Source: Actinomycetes bacterium (GTDB lineage Bacteria > Actinomycetota > Actinomycetes > Actinomycetales > Cellulomonadaceae). From it: 40,153 nucleotides of DNA. Below, piece after piece: positions 1 to 7,598 of the stretch (positions are counted from its first letter, which is position 1; every line of letters begins with the position of its first letter). The notes beneath the pieces were generated by a model. It did no database searches. It saw only the letters and a list, made by a program, of their open reading frames with translations, and was not told where the DNA came from. The stretch lies in assembly GCA_023432565.1 (NCBI GenBank), contig JAEYUL010000135.1, positions 1-40,153 on the forward strand. Reading direction: 5' to 3'. A program made the position numbers and the translations under genes.

Positions 1-897
1 GCGCTCGCCCGCGGCGAGGCCTGCGCGCTGTGCGCGCGCCGCGGCCTGCGCGAGCTCGGCCGCACGGGCAGCCGGCCCGTCGGCTGCCACCGTGGGGTCG
101 TTGCGCGTCGTCGCGGCCGCACCCACCACCTGGGGTGCGGTCCCGGGTGCGTCGCCGTCGGCGACGTCGTCGAGCTCGATCACGTCGGCGAGCACGACTG
201 TGACGTTGTCACCGCCGCCGCCGCGCAGCGCGAGCTGCACCAGCCGGTCGGCGCACGAGTCGAGGTCGGTGAGCTCGCGCATCGTCGTCTCGATCGTCTC
301 GGCGCTCACGAACCCGGACAGCCCGTCGGAGCACAGCAGCCACCGGTCGCCGACGCGCGCCTCGCGCACCGACAGGTCCGGCGTGAGGTCCACGTCGAAG
401 TCGCCGAGCACGCGCATGACCACCGAGCGCTGGGGGTGGTGCTCCGCCTCCTGGGGCGTGATGCGACCGATGTCGACCAGGTGCTGCACGAACGTGTGGT
501 CCGTCGTGACCTGCGTCAGGGTGCCGTCGCGCAGCAGGTAGCCGCGTGAGTCGCCGAGGTGCACCATCGCGAGCTTGTTGCCGGCCCGCAGGATCGCGGT
601 GACGGTCGTGCCCATGCCCGCGAGCTCCGGCTCGGCGCCTGAGAGGGACTTGATCTCCTCACGGGCCTCCTCGAGCGCGCCCTCGAGCTCGTGCAGCGCG
701 TCGTCCGGGCCGTGCGACTCGTCGTCGAGCGGCGCGAACGTGGCGACGGCGACCGACGACGCGACGTCGCCGCCCGCGTGACCGCCCATGCCGTCGGCCA
801 CCATCAGCAGGTGCGGGCCCGCGTACGCGGAGTCCTGGTTGTTGCTCCGCACGAGTCCCACGTCGGACCGGGCGGCGTACCGCAGCGCGACCGTCAT
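1..897 (-). CDS. pstP: PP2C-family Ser/Thr protein phosphatase PstP (3' end outside window)
   Basis: Metal-dependent PP2C phosphatase that reverses phosphorylation by PknA/PknB-type kinases controlling cell-wall growth and division. Reading from the ATG at 897, the PP2C motifs appear in order: RSNNQD near residue 17, ADGMGGHAGG near 34, HLGDSRGYLL, LCSDGL and GGGDNVTVVL. The whole catalytic domain is therefore present with its metal-binding aspartates. After it comes an Ala/Pro-rich linker that runs off the window start; in relatives this leads to a transmembrane helix and an extracellular tail, which cannot be seen here. The gene starts 4 bp after fhaB, with a G-rich ribosome site inside the fhaB end, so the two are co-transcribed. 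The fhaA-fhaB-pstP order matches the conserved actinobacterial locus, where rodA, pbpA, pknA and pknB usually follow. Confidence 0.95.
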   Translation of the reverse strand, partial: MTVALRYAARSDVGLVRSNNQDSAYAGPHLLMVADGMGGHAGGDVASSVAVATFAPLDDESHGPDDALHELEGALEEAREEIKSLSGAEPELAGMGTTVTAILRAGNKLAMVHLGDSRGYLLRDGTLTQVTTDHTFVQHLVDIGRITPQEAEHHPQRSVVMRVLGDFDVDLTPDLSVREARVGDRWLLCSDGLSGFVSAETIETTMRELTDLDSCADRLVQLALRGGGGDNVTVVLADVIELDDVADGDAPGTAPQVVGAAATTRNDPTVAADGPAARAAELAQAAARAQRAGLAAGER

Positions 898-901
898 CCG
901 C

Positions 902-1414
902 CTACCCCTGCAGCTCGATCACGCTGCGGCCCACGCGGACCGAGCGGCCGGGGGGCAGCGGGGTGGGGCCGTCGATCCGCTCGTCGCCGACGAACGTGCC
1001 GTTGGTCGAGCCGAGGTCCTCGACGAACCACTGACCGCCCTGCGGGAAGATCCGGGCGTGCTTGGAGCTCGAGTAGTCGTCGTCGAGGACGAGCGTGCAG
1101 CCGGGCGCGCGGCCGACGACCACGGCCGACTGCCCGAGCGGGACGATCGTGCCCTTGAGGGGCCCGTGGGTGACGACGAGCCGGCTGGAGCGCTGGCCGC
1201 CGCGCGCCTGACGTGACGCCACGGGCGTCGGCCCCGTCGCCGGGCCCACGGCCACGGGCCCGCCCGCGGGCAGTGGGGCCTGCCGGCGCGCGCGGCGCTT
1301 GGTGATGCGCGTGCCGTACAGGTCGCGGCGCAGGACGGCGATCGAGGAGAGCACGAGGACCCACAGCAGGGCCAGGTAGCCCAGCCGCAGCAGGGTGATG
1401 GTCAGCTCGCTCAT
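902..1414 (-). CDS. fhaB: FHA-domain membrane protein FhaB (FipA-like)
   Basis: A 170-aa protein with one N-terminal transmembrane helix (about residues 6-26), a basic Arg/Pro-rich linker and a C-terminal forkhead-associated domain (about 85-168). The FHA phosphothreonine pocket is visible: GRAPGC, the SSSKHARI segment and DLGSTNGTFV. FHA domains read threonine phosphorylation; mycobacterial FhaB/FipA links PknA/PknB signalling to septal assembly. It lies between fhaA (21 bp upstream) and pstP (4 bp downstream), the standard operon order. Start is the ATG at 1414; its ribosome site is weak, so translation may be coupled to fhaA. Confidence 0.93.
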   Translation of the reverse strand: MSELTITLLRLGYLALLWVLVLSSIAVLRRDLYGTRITKRRARRQAPLPAGGPVAVGPATGPTPVASRQARGGQRSSRLVVTHGPLKGTIVPLGQSAVVVGRAPGCTLVLDDDYSSSKHARIFPQGGQWFVEDLGSTNGTFVGDERIDGPTPLPPGRSVRVGRSVIELQG

Positions 1415-1435
1415 CGCTCGGGCGTCACCGGCCGG

Positions 1436-2143
1436 TCACTCGTCGGGCTCCTGGTCCCCGCCCGTCCAGAACAGGATCCGTGTGCGCCCGATCGTCAGGG
1501 TGTTGCCGTCGAGCAGCGTGGCCGCCGGCACCTTGTGGCCCTCGACGAACAGGCCGTTGGTCGACCCGAGGTCGGTGGCCACGACGGTGTCCCCGGTGAC
1601 CCGGATCTCGAGGTGGCGACGCGAGACCCCGGGGTCGTCGACGATGATGTCCGCCTCCGAGCCACGGCCGATCACCGTGACCGGGCCGGTGAGCAGGTAG
1701 CGCTGGCCGTCGATGTCGAGCAGCGGGTGGCGCGGGCTCGGCGCAGCGGTGGTGGCAGGTGCCACGGCTCCGCGCACGGTGGCCGAGTGCACCTCGAAGC
1801 GGCCGGCCTCGAGCTCGGTGTTCTCCGCGAAGCTCACGGTCACCGGCCCGACGAACGCGTAGCGCTGACCTGCGGCGTAGTCCGTGACGTTCGCGGCGAA
1901 CTCGTCGGCCAGCGTCTCGGCGCCCCAGGCCTCGACCTGGTCGTAGTCCGGGGTGGACAGCTCGATCGTGAACTCGTTCGGCACGACGGTGCGGTCGCGT
2001 CCGACCACCGCCGCGCGCTCGTCGACCTCGCGTCGCAGCCTGCTGGCCAGCTCGACGGGCTTCAGGTCGCTACGGAAGGTCTTGGCGAAGACGTTGTTCA
2101 CCGCGCGCTCGACACCGTTCTCGAAACGGTCGAGGAAACCCAC
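1436..2143 (-). CDS. fhaA: FHA-domain protein FhaA with DUF3662 N-terminus
   Basis: Starts GFLDRFENGVERAVNNVFAK, the typical start of FhaA proteins, followed by the DUF3662 domain (about residues 1-120). A short Ala/Pro linker leads to a C-terminal FHA domain (about 145-230) with IGRGSEADI, VSRRHLEI and DLGSTNGLFV. Mycobacterial FhaA binds phosphorylated MviN/MurJ and so couples PknB to lipid II export; the same role is inferred here. The linker is much shorter than in mycobacteria (235 aa in total against over 500). I chose the GTG at 2143 because a strong GGGAGGTGG site lies just upstream; an in-frame ATG at 2164 would put that site inside the gene. First gene of fhaA-fhaB-pstP. Confidence 0.93.
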   Translation of the reverse strand: MGFLDRFENGVERAVNNVFAKTFRSDLKPVELASRLRREVDERAAVVGRDRTVVPNEFTIELSTPDYDQVEAWGAETLADEFAANVTDYAAGQRYAFVGPVTVSFAENTELEAGRFEVHSATVRGAVAPATTAAPSPRHPLLDIDGQRYLLTGPVTVIGRGSEADIIVDDPGVSRRHLEIRVTGDTVVATDLGSTNGLFVEGHKVPAATLLDGNTLTIGRTRILFWTGGDQEPDE

Positions 2144-2268
2144 GAACCCACCTCCCTTCGGCACGGACGACGCGCACGACCAGGCAGGGCGCGGCGCGCG
2201 GGATCAGTCACGACCCCCCTCGATGGTATCCGCGCACCGCCGTGACGCCGCGACTCGCCGGGAAGGCG

Positions 2269-2454
2269 TCAGCTCTTCTTCTGCTCGTCGAGGAACTCCT
2301 TGGCCTTCTCGGTGACCTCGTCGACCTTGGCGTCGCCCTCGGCGTCCGTGCGGGACTTGACCGCGTCGGCCGCCTTGTCGAGCGCGCTCTTGGCCTGCTC
2401 CTCGTGCCCCTGCAGGGCGCCCTTCGCCTTGGACACCAGGTCGTCGAGACCCAT
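2269..2454 (-). CDS. Small charged protein, MT0933-like antitoxin family
   Basis: A 61-aa highly charged, helical protein (GLDDLVSKAKGALQGHEEQ at the start, KEFLDEQKKS at the end) with repeated Lys/Ala/Asp/Glu patterns. It resembles the MT0933/Rv0909 antitoxin family (PF14013) and, more loosely, CsbD-like stress proteins. Start is the ATG at 2454 with a GGAGGTG site at good spacing. No toxin partner lies next to it: the upstream neighbour is divergent and the downstream gene is fhaA. An antitoxin role is therefore doubtful, and a stand-alone stress protein is at least as likely. Confidence 0.7.
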   Translation of the reverse strand: MGLDDLVSKAKGALQGHEEQAKSALDKAADAVKSRTDAEGDAKVDEVTEKAKEFLDEQKKS

Positions 2455-2646
2455 CGCGCACCTCCGCCGTCGAGTTCCGGCCACGCCGCGGGAGGCCACC
2501 GCGTCCGGTGGTGGGGCCGGTGCGCGGTCGCTCGCGGGCGTCGCGCCGCTGCGAGGGTCAAGTCTCGCCCCGGCGTCGGGCGACCGCACCCGGAACGGGA
2601 GGAACGCGAAGCGCGCGGCGAGTCCCGGCGTCCGGATCGTCCGGTC

Positions 2647-2668
2647 CCCGGCGCGTCTCGGCGCCGGG
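2647..2668. other. Perfect 8-bp hairpin upstream of unknown gene
   Basis: CCCGGCGC and GCGCCGGG flank a 6-nt loop, 28 bp before the ATG at 2697 in the 242-bp gap between two divergent genes. It has no T tract, so it is not a classical terminator. It could be a 5' leader structure or an operator. The rest of the gap shows nothing I can name. Confidence 0.35.
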
Positions 2669-2696
2669 TGTCGGTGGTCGGGCGCACCCTGGGGGC

Positions 2697-3263
2697 ATGG
2701 TGACGATCTCGTGCTCGTGCGGCGCGTCCTCGACCTCTCGTAGCAACCCCTTGCGCGGGGTGCCGATCGAGGAGCGGATGGAGAGCGTGCGCACCGCCTA
2801 CAGCGCGCACGACGGCTTCCTCACGCTCGAGGTGGACGCGTCCTGGCACCCGGGATCGTCCGAGCCGGAGCCGGACTGCGTCGTCCTGGTGGACATGGAC
2901 GCGCTCGACGCGTGCGAGGGGCTGTCCGACGACGAGCGGCGCGGGCTGGACGCGCTGCTGTCCGTCTCGCACGTGCGCGGCCGGGTCCTGCCCTCGCCCG
3001 TCGACGTGGGGTCGGTGCGGTTCCGGGTCTCCCCGTCGTTCGGCTTCGACGGCGAGGTCGTGTACAGCGCGCACGACGGCGCGCAGACCCTCCTCGAGGT
3101 GACCTGCCCGTACGGCGGGCGCGGTGAGCTCGCGGCGCTCGTGGAGCTGTACCGCACGCACGGCGCGGCGGCGGTCGTCCAGGTCGACGGCCTCGCACCG
3201 CGGCTGGGGCTGGCCGCGGCGGTCGCCGGGGTCGCCCGCGCCCGCACGCCCTCCGTCGCCTGA
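2697..3263 (+). CDS. Hypothetical protein with an internal YSAHDG duplication
   Basis: Not recognised. A soluble, acidic protein of 188 aa if the ATG at 2697 is used. GTG 2760 and ATG 2778 are in-frame alternatives, the latter with GAGGAG close upstream, so the start is unsure. Two segments look alike: RTAYSAHDGFLTLEVDASW near residue 33 and VVYSAHDGAQTLLEV near residue 122. This suggests two copies of a roughly 85-residue beta-rich domain. The N-terminal CSCG belongs only to the longer form. No signal peptide or membrane helix is seen. The reading frame keeps the high third-position GC of its neighbours throughout, which supports it being a real gene. A hairpin follows directly. Confidence 0.65.
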   Translation: MVTISCSCGASSTSRSNPLRGVPIEERMESVRTAYSAHDGFLTLEVDASWHPGSSEPEPDCVVLVDMDALDACEGLSDDERRGLDALLSVSHVRGRVLPSPVDVGSVRFRVSPSFGFDGEVVYSAHDGAQTLLEVTCPYGGRGELAALVELYRTHGAAAVVQVDGLAPRLGLAAAVAGVARARTPSVA

Positions 3264-3292
3264 TCGAACGGCCGGCGCCTGCGCCCGACCCG

Positions 3293-3332
3293 CCGTTCGG
3301 GTGGTGCGGGGCGTGCCCGCACCGACGAACGG
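3293..3332. terminator. Bipartite hairpin between the unknown gene and the GGDEF-EAL gene
   Basis: Outer arms CCGTTCG (3293-3299) and CGAACGG (3326-3332) enclose a perfect inner stem GGTGCGGG/CCCGCACC (3303-3310, 3316-3323) with a 5-nt loop. It begins 30 bp after the stop of the preceding gene. No U tract follows, so it may be a GC-rich actinobacterial terminator or part of the 5' leader of the next gene. Confidence 0.5.
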
Positions 3333-3371
3333 GGGAGGTCGGCGACGTACCGCTCCACGCACGGGTGACCG

Positions 3372-5678
3372 ATGGCGGCTTTGCCTCACCGTGCGCGCGC
3401 TCGGACCGATGCCGAAGAGGTGACGAGTGGGCGTGCGCTGCGGTTCGGGGGTGTCCCGGCCGCCTGCGTGCTGCTCGCGCTGGCGTTCAGGGACGGGATC
3501 GGGGTCCCGCTGCTGCTCCTCGGTGCGGTGATCTCCGCGGGGGCCGCCTGGGTGACCACCGTGGGTGCGCGCGTGCGTCCACCGCGTGAGCAGCTGGCGT
3601 GGCGGTGGTTCCGCCGAGCCTCGTGGGCGGTCGTGCTCGGGTTCTCGCTCGAGGTGCTGGTCGTCGCGCTCACGGGGGGCGTCGCGACGCCCGGGTCCAG
3701 CGGCGCGTTCGCGGCCGGCACGATCGCCGTCGTCGCGATGCTGTACCAGGCGGTCCAGCACTGGAACCGCACGCGCACCGACGACGAGGACTCGGGTGAG
3801 TGGCTCGCCGGCCTGGGCGCGGCCTTCGCCGCCGCGGCTGTCCTGATGTACGTCGCGTCCCGCGGCGCGGGGCCCCACGCGAGCGGGTGGCACGCCGACG
3901 GGCACGCGCTGCGCGCCGCGGTGGTCGTCGTCCTGCTGTGCACCGTCGTCACGATCATCCCCACAGCCAACCTGCTGCCCGACTGGCGCGCGTGGACCCT
4001 CGTCGGGCTCGTCACGGTGGTCGTCGGATTCGAGCTGGTCTCGTACGTCGCGGTCGTCACCGGCGGCGGGCACCACGACCACCAGATGGCCGGCGTGGTG
4101 TGCGGGTGGGTCGTGCTGACGCTGATGATCGCGTTCGCGAGCACGACGGCGCCCGTGGTGCGCCGGCGCGCCGACGTGTCACCGACGGCGTCGACCGTCG
4201 GCGCCATCGTCGTGGTGGTCGTCGCGGTCGCGACGATCGTCGTCGACGCGTTGGCGCCCAGCGGCCGGGCCGACGTCGCGTTGCTGTCCGCGCTGGGCGC
4301 GCTCGCGGGCACGCTGCGCCTGGCGTACATGGTGCGCGACTACGCCGAGCTCTCGGTCGCGCAGCGCGAGTCGCGCACCGACGGGCTCACGGGTGTACCG
4401 AACCGGCGCGCGTTCATCGAGCGGCTCGAGCGGCGCCTGTCGCGGCACCGCGAGGTGAGCCTCATGATGATCGACCTCGACGAGTTCAAGGCCGTCAACG
4501 ACGACCGGGGGCACGCTGCGGGGGACGAGCTCATGCGGACGGTCGCCGCGCGCATGGCCGCCGCTCTGACGGCCGACGGCATGCTCGCGCGGATCGGTGG
4601 CGACGAGTTCGCGGTGCTGCTCGACGGGCACGACCACGAGCTCGCGCAGCGGACCGCGCGGTCGGTGCTCGAGGCGGTGCGCACGCCGGTGATGATCGAC
4701 GGCGAGCCCGTCCGGATCGACGCGAGCATCGGTCTGGTCAGCACACGCCATCGCAGCGCGACCGTCGAGGAGCTGCTGCGCGCCGCGGACCACGCGATGT
4801 ACACGGCCAAGCGCGCGGGGGTGGGCATCACGGTCTTCGACGAGCGGGTCGCGGCCGACGCGGACCGCCGCGTGGGGCTGCTGCGGGACCTGCGCACGCT
4901 GCTCACCACGTCGTCGCGGGCCGCCGGCGAGCTCGTCGTGCACTACCAGCCGCAGGTCTCGTGCGAGGACCGGGCCGTCGTGGGGGTCGAGGCGCTCGTC
5001 AGGTGGCAGCACCCGCGGCTCGGCCTGCTGGCCCCTGCGGAGTTCCTCGACCTCGCGGAGCGCTACCAGCTGATGCCGCACCTGACGCAGCGGGTGCTGG
5101 CGCGTGCGGTGCAGGACGCGAGCGGCTGGCTGCGCATGGGCCGGCGCATGCCGGTGTCGGTGAACCTCTCGGCGAGCTGCCTCACGCACTCGAGCCTGCT
5201 GCCGACGCTCGAGGACGCGCTGCGGGAGTCCCGGCTCCCGCCCGGCCTGCTCACCCTCGAGGTGACCGAGACGGCGATCATGGACGACCCCCGCAAGGCC
5301 GTCGAGTCGCTGGCGGCGCTCACCGCCTGCGGCGTCCACGTGAGCATCGACGACTACGGGACGGGGCACTCGACGCTGGCCTACCTGAACCACCTGCCGG
5401 CACGCGAGCTGAAGCTGGACCAGAGCTTCACCTCTCGACTTCTGGCCGACGAGCGCACGAGCACGATCGTTGCCGGTACGGTCGAGCTTGCTCACCGGCT
5501 CGGTCTGCGCGTGACGGCCGAGGGCGTCGAGGACGACGAGACGCACCGGGCGCTGGCGGCTCTGGGGTGCGACCGGACGCAAGGATTCCTGCACAGCCGC
5601 CCGTTGCCGATCCTCGAGCTCGACGCGTGGCTGGACGAGTGGCACAGCCTGGCCCGCGCGGGGCGCCGGGGGAGTTGA
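3372..5678 (+). CDS. Membrane-bound GGDEF-EAL c-di-GMP cyclase/phosphodiesterase
   Basis: A 768-aa protein. Residues about 20-320 form a multi-helix membrane region. A GGDEF domain follows with GGDEF intact at 409-413, then an EAL domain with EAL at 540-542, DDYGTG at 660-665, KLDQSF and AEGVEDD all present. Both diguanylate cyclase and c-di-GMP phosphodiesterase activities are therefore possible. The inhibitory RxxD site that normally sits just before GGDEF is replaced by TADG, so product inhibition is probably absent. The N-terminal region would be the sensor; its signal is unknown. Start is uncertain: ATG 3372 gives the longest frame, GTG 3420 is an alternative, and neither has a strong ribosome site. 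A c-di-GMP riboswitch at about 21130 in the same window makes local signalling worth considering. Confidence 0.93.
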   Translation: MAALPHRARARTDAEEVTSGRALRFGGVPAACVLLALAFRDGIGVPLLLLGAVISAGAAWVTTVGARVRPPREQLAWRWFRRASWAVVLGFSLEVLVVALTGGVATPGSSGAFAAGTIAVVAMLYQAVQHWNRTRTDDEDSGEWLAGLGAAFAAAAVLMYVASRGAGPHASGWHADGHALRAAVVVVLLCTVVTIIPTANLLPDWRAWTLVGLVTVVVGFELVSYVAVVTGGGHHDHQMAGVVCGWVVLTLMIAFASTTAPVVRRRADVSPTASTVGAIVVVVVAVATIVVDALAPSGRADVALLSALGALAGTLRLAYMVRDYAELSVAQRESRTDGLTGVPNRRAFIERLERRLSRHREVSLMMIDLDEFKAVNDDRGHAAGDELMRTVAARMAAALTADGMLARIGGDEFAVLLDGHDHELAQRTARSVLEAVRTPVMIDGEPVRIDASIGLVSTRHRSATVEELLRAADHAMYTAKRAGVGITVFDERVAADADRRVGLLRDLRTLLTTSSRAAGELVVHYQPQVSCEDRAVVGVEALVRWQHPRLGLLAPAEFLDLAERYQLMPHLTQRVLARAVQDASGWLRMGRRMPVSVNLSASCLTHSSLLPTLEDALRESRLPPGLLTLEVTETAIMDDPRKAVESLAALTACGVHVSIDDYGTGHSTLAYLNHLPARELKLDQSFTSRLLADERTSTIVAGTVELAHRLGLRVTAEGVEDDETHRALAALGCDRTQGFLHSRPLPILELDAWLDEWHSLARAGRRGS

Positions 5679-5703
5679 TACTTCCGTCCGGGTTTTGCGA
5701 AAG

Positions 5704-5723
5704 CAAGACGGATGGTCGGTACG
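5704..5723. promoter_or_regulatory. Autoregulatory-element-like operator 1 (ahead of the TetR receptor gene)
   Basis: The 20-mer caagacggatggtcggtacg matches 16 of 20 bases of the site at 7381-7400 and 14 of 20 of the site at 7468-7487. It is a degenerate palindrome like the ARE operators of ArpA/ScbR receptors. It overlaps the likely -35 region (about 5719-5724) of the tetR promoter, whose -10 is TATATT at 5742-5747. This predicts autorepression. A weaker related stretch lies at 5681-5699. Confidence 0.75.
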
Positions 5724-5741
5724 TTTTGCGGTGATCGCGGG

Positions 5742-5747
5742 TATATT
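5742..5747 (+). promoter_or_regulatory. -10 box of the TetR receptor gene
   Basis: TATATT stands out in a GC-rich background, 28 bp before the GTG start. Transcription would begin near 5754-5755. The operator-like site at 5704-5723 covers the -35 position. Confidence 0.55.
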
Positions 5748-5774
5748 GCCGCGCAGCAATCAAGGGAGGACGAC

Positions 5775-6404
5775 GTGGCGCAGCAGGCGCGCGCGGTGGC
5801 GACGAGGAACGCGATCGTCGAGGCAGCTGCTGCCGAGTTCATCGAGCACGGGTTTGCCGGGGCAAGCATCGCGGACATCGCCGAGCGTGCCGGGGCGACC
5901 AAGGGCGCCATGTACTTCCACTTCAAGTCGAAGGACCTGCTCGCGCAGGCCGTCATCGACCGGCAGCGTGAGCTCAACGCCGCGCTCCAGGAGCGCTTCG
6001 CCTCGAGCGACCTGTCCGCGCTCGCGATCCTCGTGTCCATGGTCCGTGCCCTCGGCGAGCTCATGCGCGACGACGTGGTCGCGCTCGCGGCGATGCGTCT
6101 GGCGGTCGAGGTGCCTGACGGCGAGGACGACGACCGCGGCCCGACCTACGACGCCTGGGCCGGGCCCACCTCGACGATCATCAGCCACGCGGTCGCGCAG
6201 GGGGACCTGCGGGACACGATCGACCCCGAGGCGCTCTCACGCTTCCTCGTCGCCGCGTTCACCGGCATCCAGACCGCGTCGTTCGCCTCCACGCGGCTCG
6301 ACGACCTGCTGGTGCGCCTGCGGGAGATGTGGACGCTGCTGCTGCCCGGGATCGTCGCGCCCGGACGTGAGCACGTGATCCCGGACATGCTGCAGCGGGC
6401 CTGA
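5775..6404 (+). CDS. TetR-family gamma-butyrolactone receptor (ArpA/ScbR-like repressor)
   Basis: A 209-aa TetR regulator. Residues about 8-55 form the helix-turn-helix (FAGASIADIAERAGATKGAM, then YFHFKSKDLL), in the form typical of ArpA/ScbR receptors. The ligand domain contains DDVVALAAMRLAVEV, an acidic Gly-Pro segment, FTGIQTAS and LLLPGIVAP, which follow the ScbR pattern. Such proteins repress targets until a butyrolactone releases them from DNA. Start is the GTG at 5775, with AGGGAGG six bases before it; the longer in-frame start at 5712 lies inside the operator. It converges with the afsA-like gene, with 8 bp between the stops. That gene is presumed to make its ligand, and the three shared operator sites link receptor, synthase and the YcaO operon. 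Confidence 0.9.
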   Translation: MAQQARAVATRNAIVEAAAAEFIEHGFAGASIADIAERAGATKGAMYFHFKSKDLLAQAVIDRQRELNAALQERFASSDLSALAILVSMVRALGELMRDDVVALAAMRLAVEVPDGEDDDRGPTYDAWAGPTSTIISHAVAQGDLRDTIDPEALSRFLVAAFTGIQTASFASTRLDDLLVRLREMWTLLLPGIVAPGREHVIPDMLQRA

Positions 6405-6412
6405 GCTGCCCG

Positions 6413-7306
6413 TCAGACCAGCGCGATGCGGGCCGGCTCGTCGGCGTCCGCGAGGATCACCGGCGGCAGCGTCTCGGTCGCGCAGCGCACCACGGCGGCG
6501 GCCGAGCCGTCCTGCAGGATCTCCGTACGCGTCGCGCCGTCCTCATGGACCGCCCGTACGTCGGCGGTCCCCGCCAGCTCGACGTAGCGCGTGCAGCGCA
6601 CGTCGATCGCCGTCACCGAGTCCGCGGCGGTGAGCAGGTGGTGCGCGGTCATCGCCGCACGCGCGAGGTGCATCGCCGGCACGTGGTCGACGCCGTGGTC
6701 GAAGACCATCCGGTCCTGCGCATCCCAGCCGAGCCACGCCTCGAGGCCCTCGGGCGTGGTCCGCACGTCGCCCAGCGCGGCGGGGTCCCGCCGCGGCGCG
6801 AGCTCGTGCCAGGCCGGCGCGCCGGCACGCAGGCGCGCGTGCACGCGCGGGTCGACGCACTGCAGGTCGCCCGAGCCGTGGGCGACGACGACGCCGTCGA
6901 TCGTGACGTCCGCGTCGAAGACGTGCCGCACGAGCGTCCCGCGGCGGTGCTCGGCGCACAGCGTGCGGAACGTGAAGCGGGCCGGCACCACCCCGACGAG
7001 CCCGGACGGGTCGGCCGTCCAGCGCATCGCCACCCGGGTCGCGATGAACGCGTGACCCAGCGGCACCCCGCCGGCGACGTGGGCGAGGGCCGTGCCGGCC
7101 TGCCGGAAGGCCTCCATGCCGAGCAGCACGGCGCTCTGGTGGGCGTAGACGGGGTGAGCGACATCCAGCGGCAGGTTCACCTCGACGTCCCAGGTCGTGT
7201 CCTGGTCGAGCGGTGCGTCGGCGTAGGGCGCCAGGACGCGGGTCACGAGGACCGCCCACGGGTCGAGCTTGTGGACGTGCCGCTGGTCGAAGCTGCTGAG
7301 CTGCAT
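6413..7306 (-). CDS. AfsA-family gamma-butyrolactone biosynthesis protein
   Basis: A 297-aa protein, close to the 301 aa of Streptomyces griseus AfsA, with two A-factor hotdog repeats (about residues 10-150 and 170-285). It carries the family signatures VYAHQSAVLLGMEAFRQAG and FDHGVDHVPAMHLARAAM. AfsA enzymes join a beta-ketoacyl-ACP chain to dihydroxyacetone phosphate, the first committed step of A-factor-type signals. Start is the ATG at 7306, with GGAGGTC seven bases upstream; longer in-frame starts would run through the promoter and operator. A TTGTTA-18-TAGCGT promoter on this strand is partly covered by the operator-like site at 7381-7400. No dedicated butenolide reductase (BprA-like) is adjacent; the HAD phosphatase at 12584 could serve the dephosphorylation step, but that is speculation. 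Confidence 0.92.
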   Translation of the reverse strand: MQLSSFDQRHVHKLDPWAVLVTRVLAPYADAPLDQDTTWDVEVNLPLDVAHPVYAHQSAVLLGMEAFRQAGTALAHVAGGVPLGHAFIATRVAMRWTADPSGLVGVVPARFTFRTLCAEHRRGTLVRHVFDADVTIDGVVVAHGSGDLQCVDPRVHARLRAGAPAWHELAPRRDPAALGDVRTTPEGLEAWLGWDAQDRMVFDHGVDHVPAMHLARAAMTAHHLLTAADSVTAIDVRCTRYVELAGTADVRAVHEDGATRTEILQDGSAAAVVRCATETLPPVILADADEPARIALV

Positions 7307-7353
7307 GGCTGACCTCCGCGTCTGCGGGCGCCCGTCGCGCCCGCGTGCCCCGA

Positions 7354-7383
7354 ACGCTAGCCTCGACCATAGCGTCATAACAA
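7354..7383 (-). promoter_or_regulatory. Promoter of the afsA-like gene
   Basis: On the minus strand, TTGTTA (7383-7378) and TAGCGT (7359-7354) are separated by 18 bp, giving a leader of about 40 nt. The -35 overlaps the operator-like site at 7381-7400. Confidence 0.6.
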
Positions 7384-7400
7384 GACGGGCGGTCGGTTTG
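7381..7400. promoter_or_regulatory. Autoregulatory-element-like operator 2 (afsA-like promoter)
   Basis: The 20-mer caagacgggcggtcggtttg reads on the other strand as CAAACCGACC followed by GCCCGTCTTG, resembling known ARE sequences bound by butyrolactone receptors. It matches operators 1 and 3 at 16 of 20 positions each. Its overlap with the -35 box predicts repression of signal synthesis. Confidence 0.75.
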
Positions 7401-7467
7401 CTACCTCGTTCGAGCGGTCTGGCAGATGGACGCTTGACGATCCGCCGCACCGTGGTTCATGCTCAAC

Positions 7468-7487
7468 AAAGCCGGACGTTCGGTTTG
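7468..7487. promoter_or_regulatory. Autoregulatory-element-like operator 3 (facing the YcaO operon)
   Basis: The 20-mer aaagccggacgttcggtttg is centred on ACGT and has symmetric CCG/CGG and AA/TT half-sites. It lies about 110 bp before the first small gene of the YcaO operon and about 160 bp behind the afsA-like start. The position suggests that the receptor also controls the RiPP genes. I could not assign a clear -35/-10 pair for the plus-strand promoter. Confidence 0.7.
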
Positions 7488-7598
7488 TTTAGCCGGGTCC
7501 GAGCACGGCCGTGACCGCACACGGACGTGCCGCGGGCCGGCTGCAGGGCATCGCCTGACGGGGCGACGCCGACTCGACGCCACAGAGAGGCACGTGGC

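Noticed and set aside
2269..2454. A toxin-antitoxin pair including the MT0933-like protein
   Set aside because: No small toxin gene adjoins it on the same strand.
2208..4082. A very long minus-strand frame opposite the unknown gene and the GGDEF-EAL gene
   Set aside because: Its protein is Arg/Gly/Pro/His-rich with no domain, as expected for the antisense of high-GC coding DNA.
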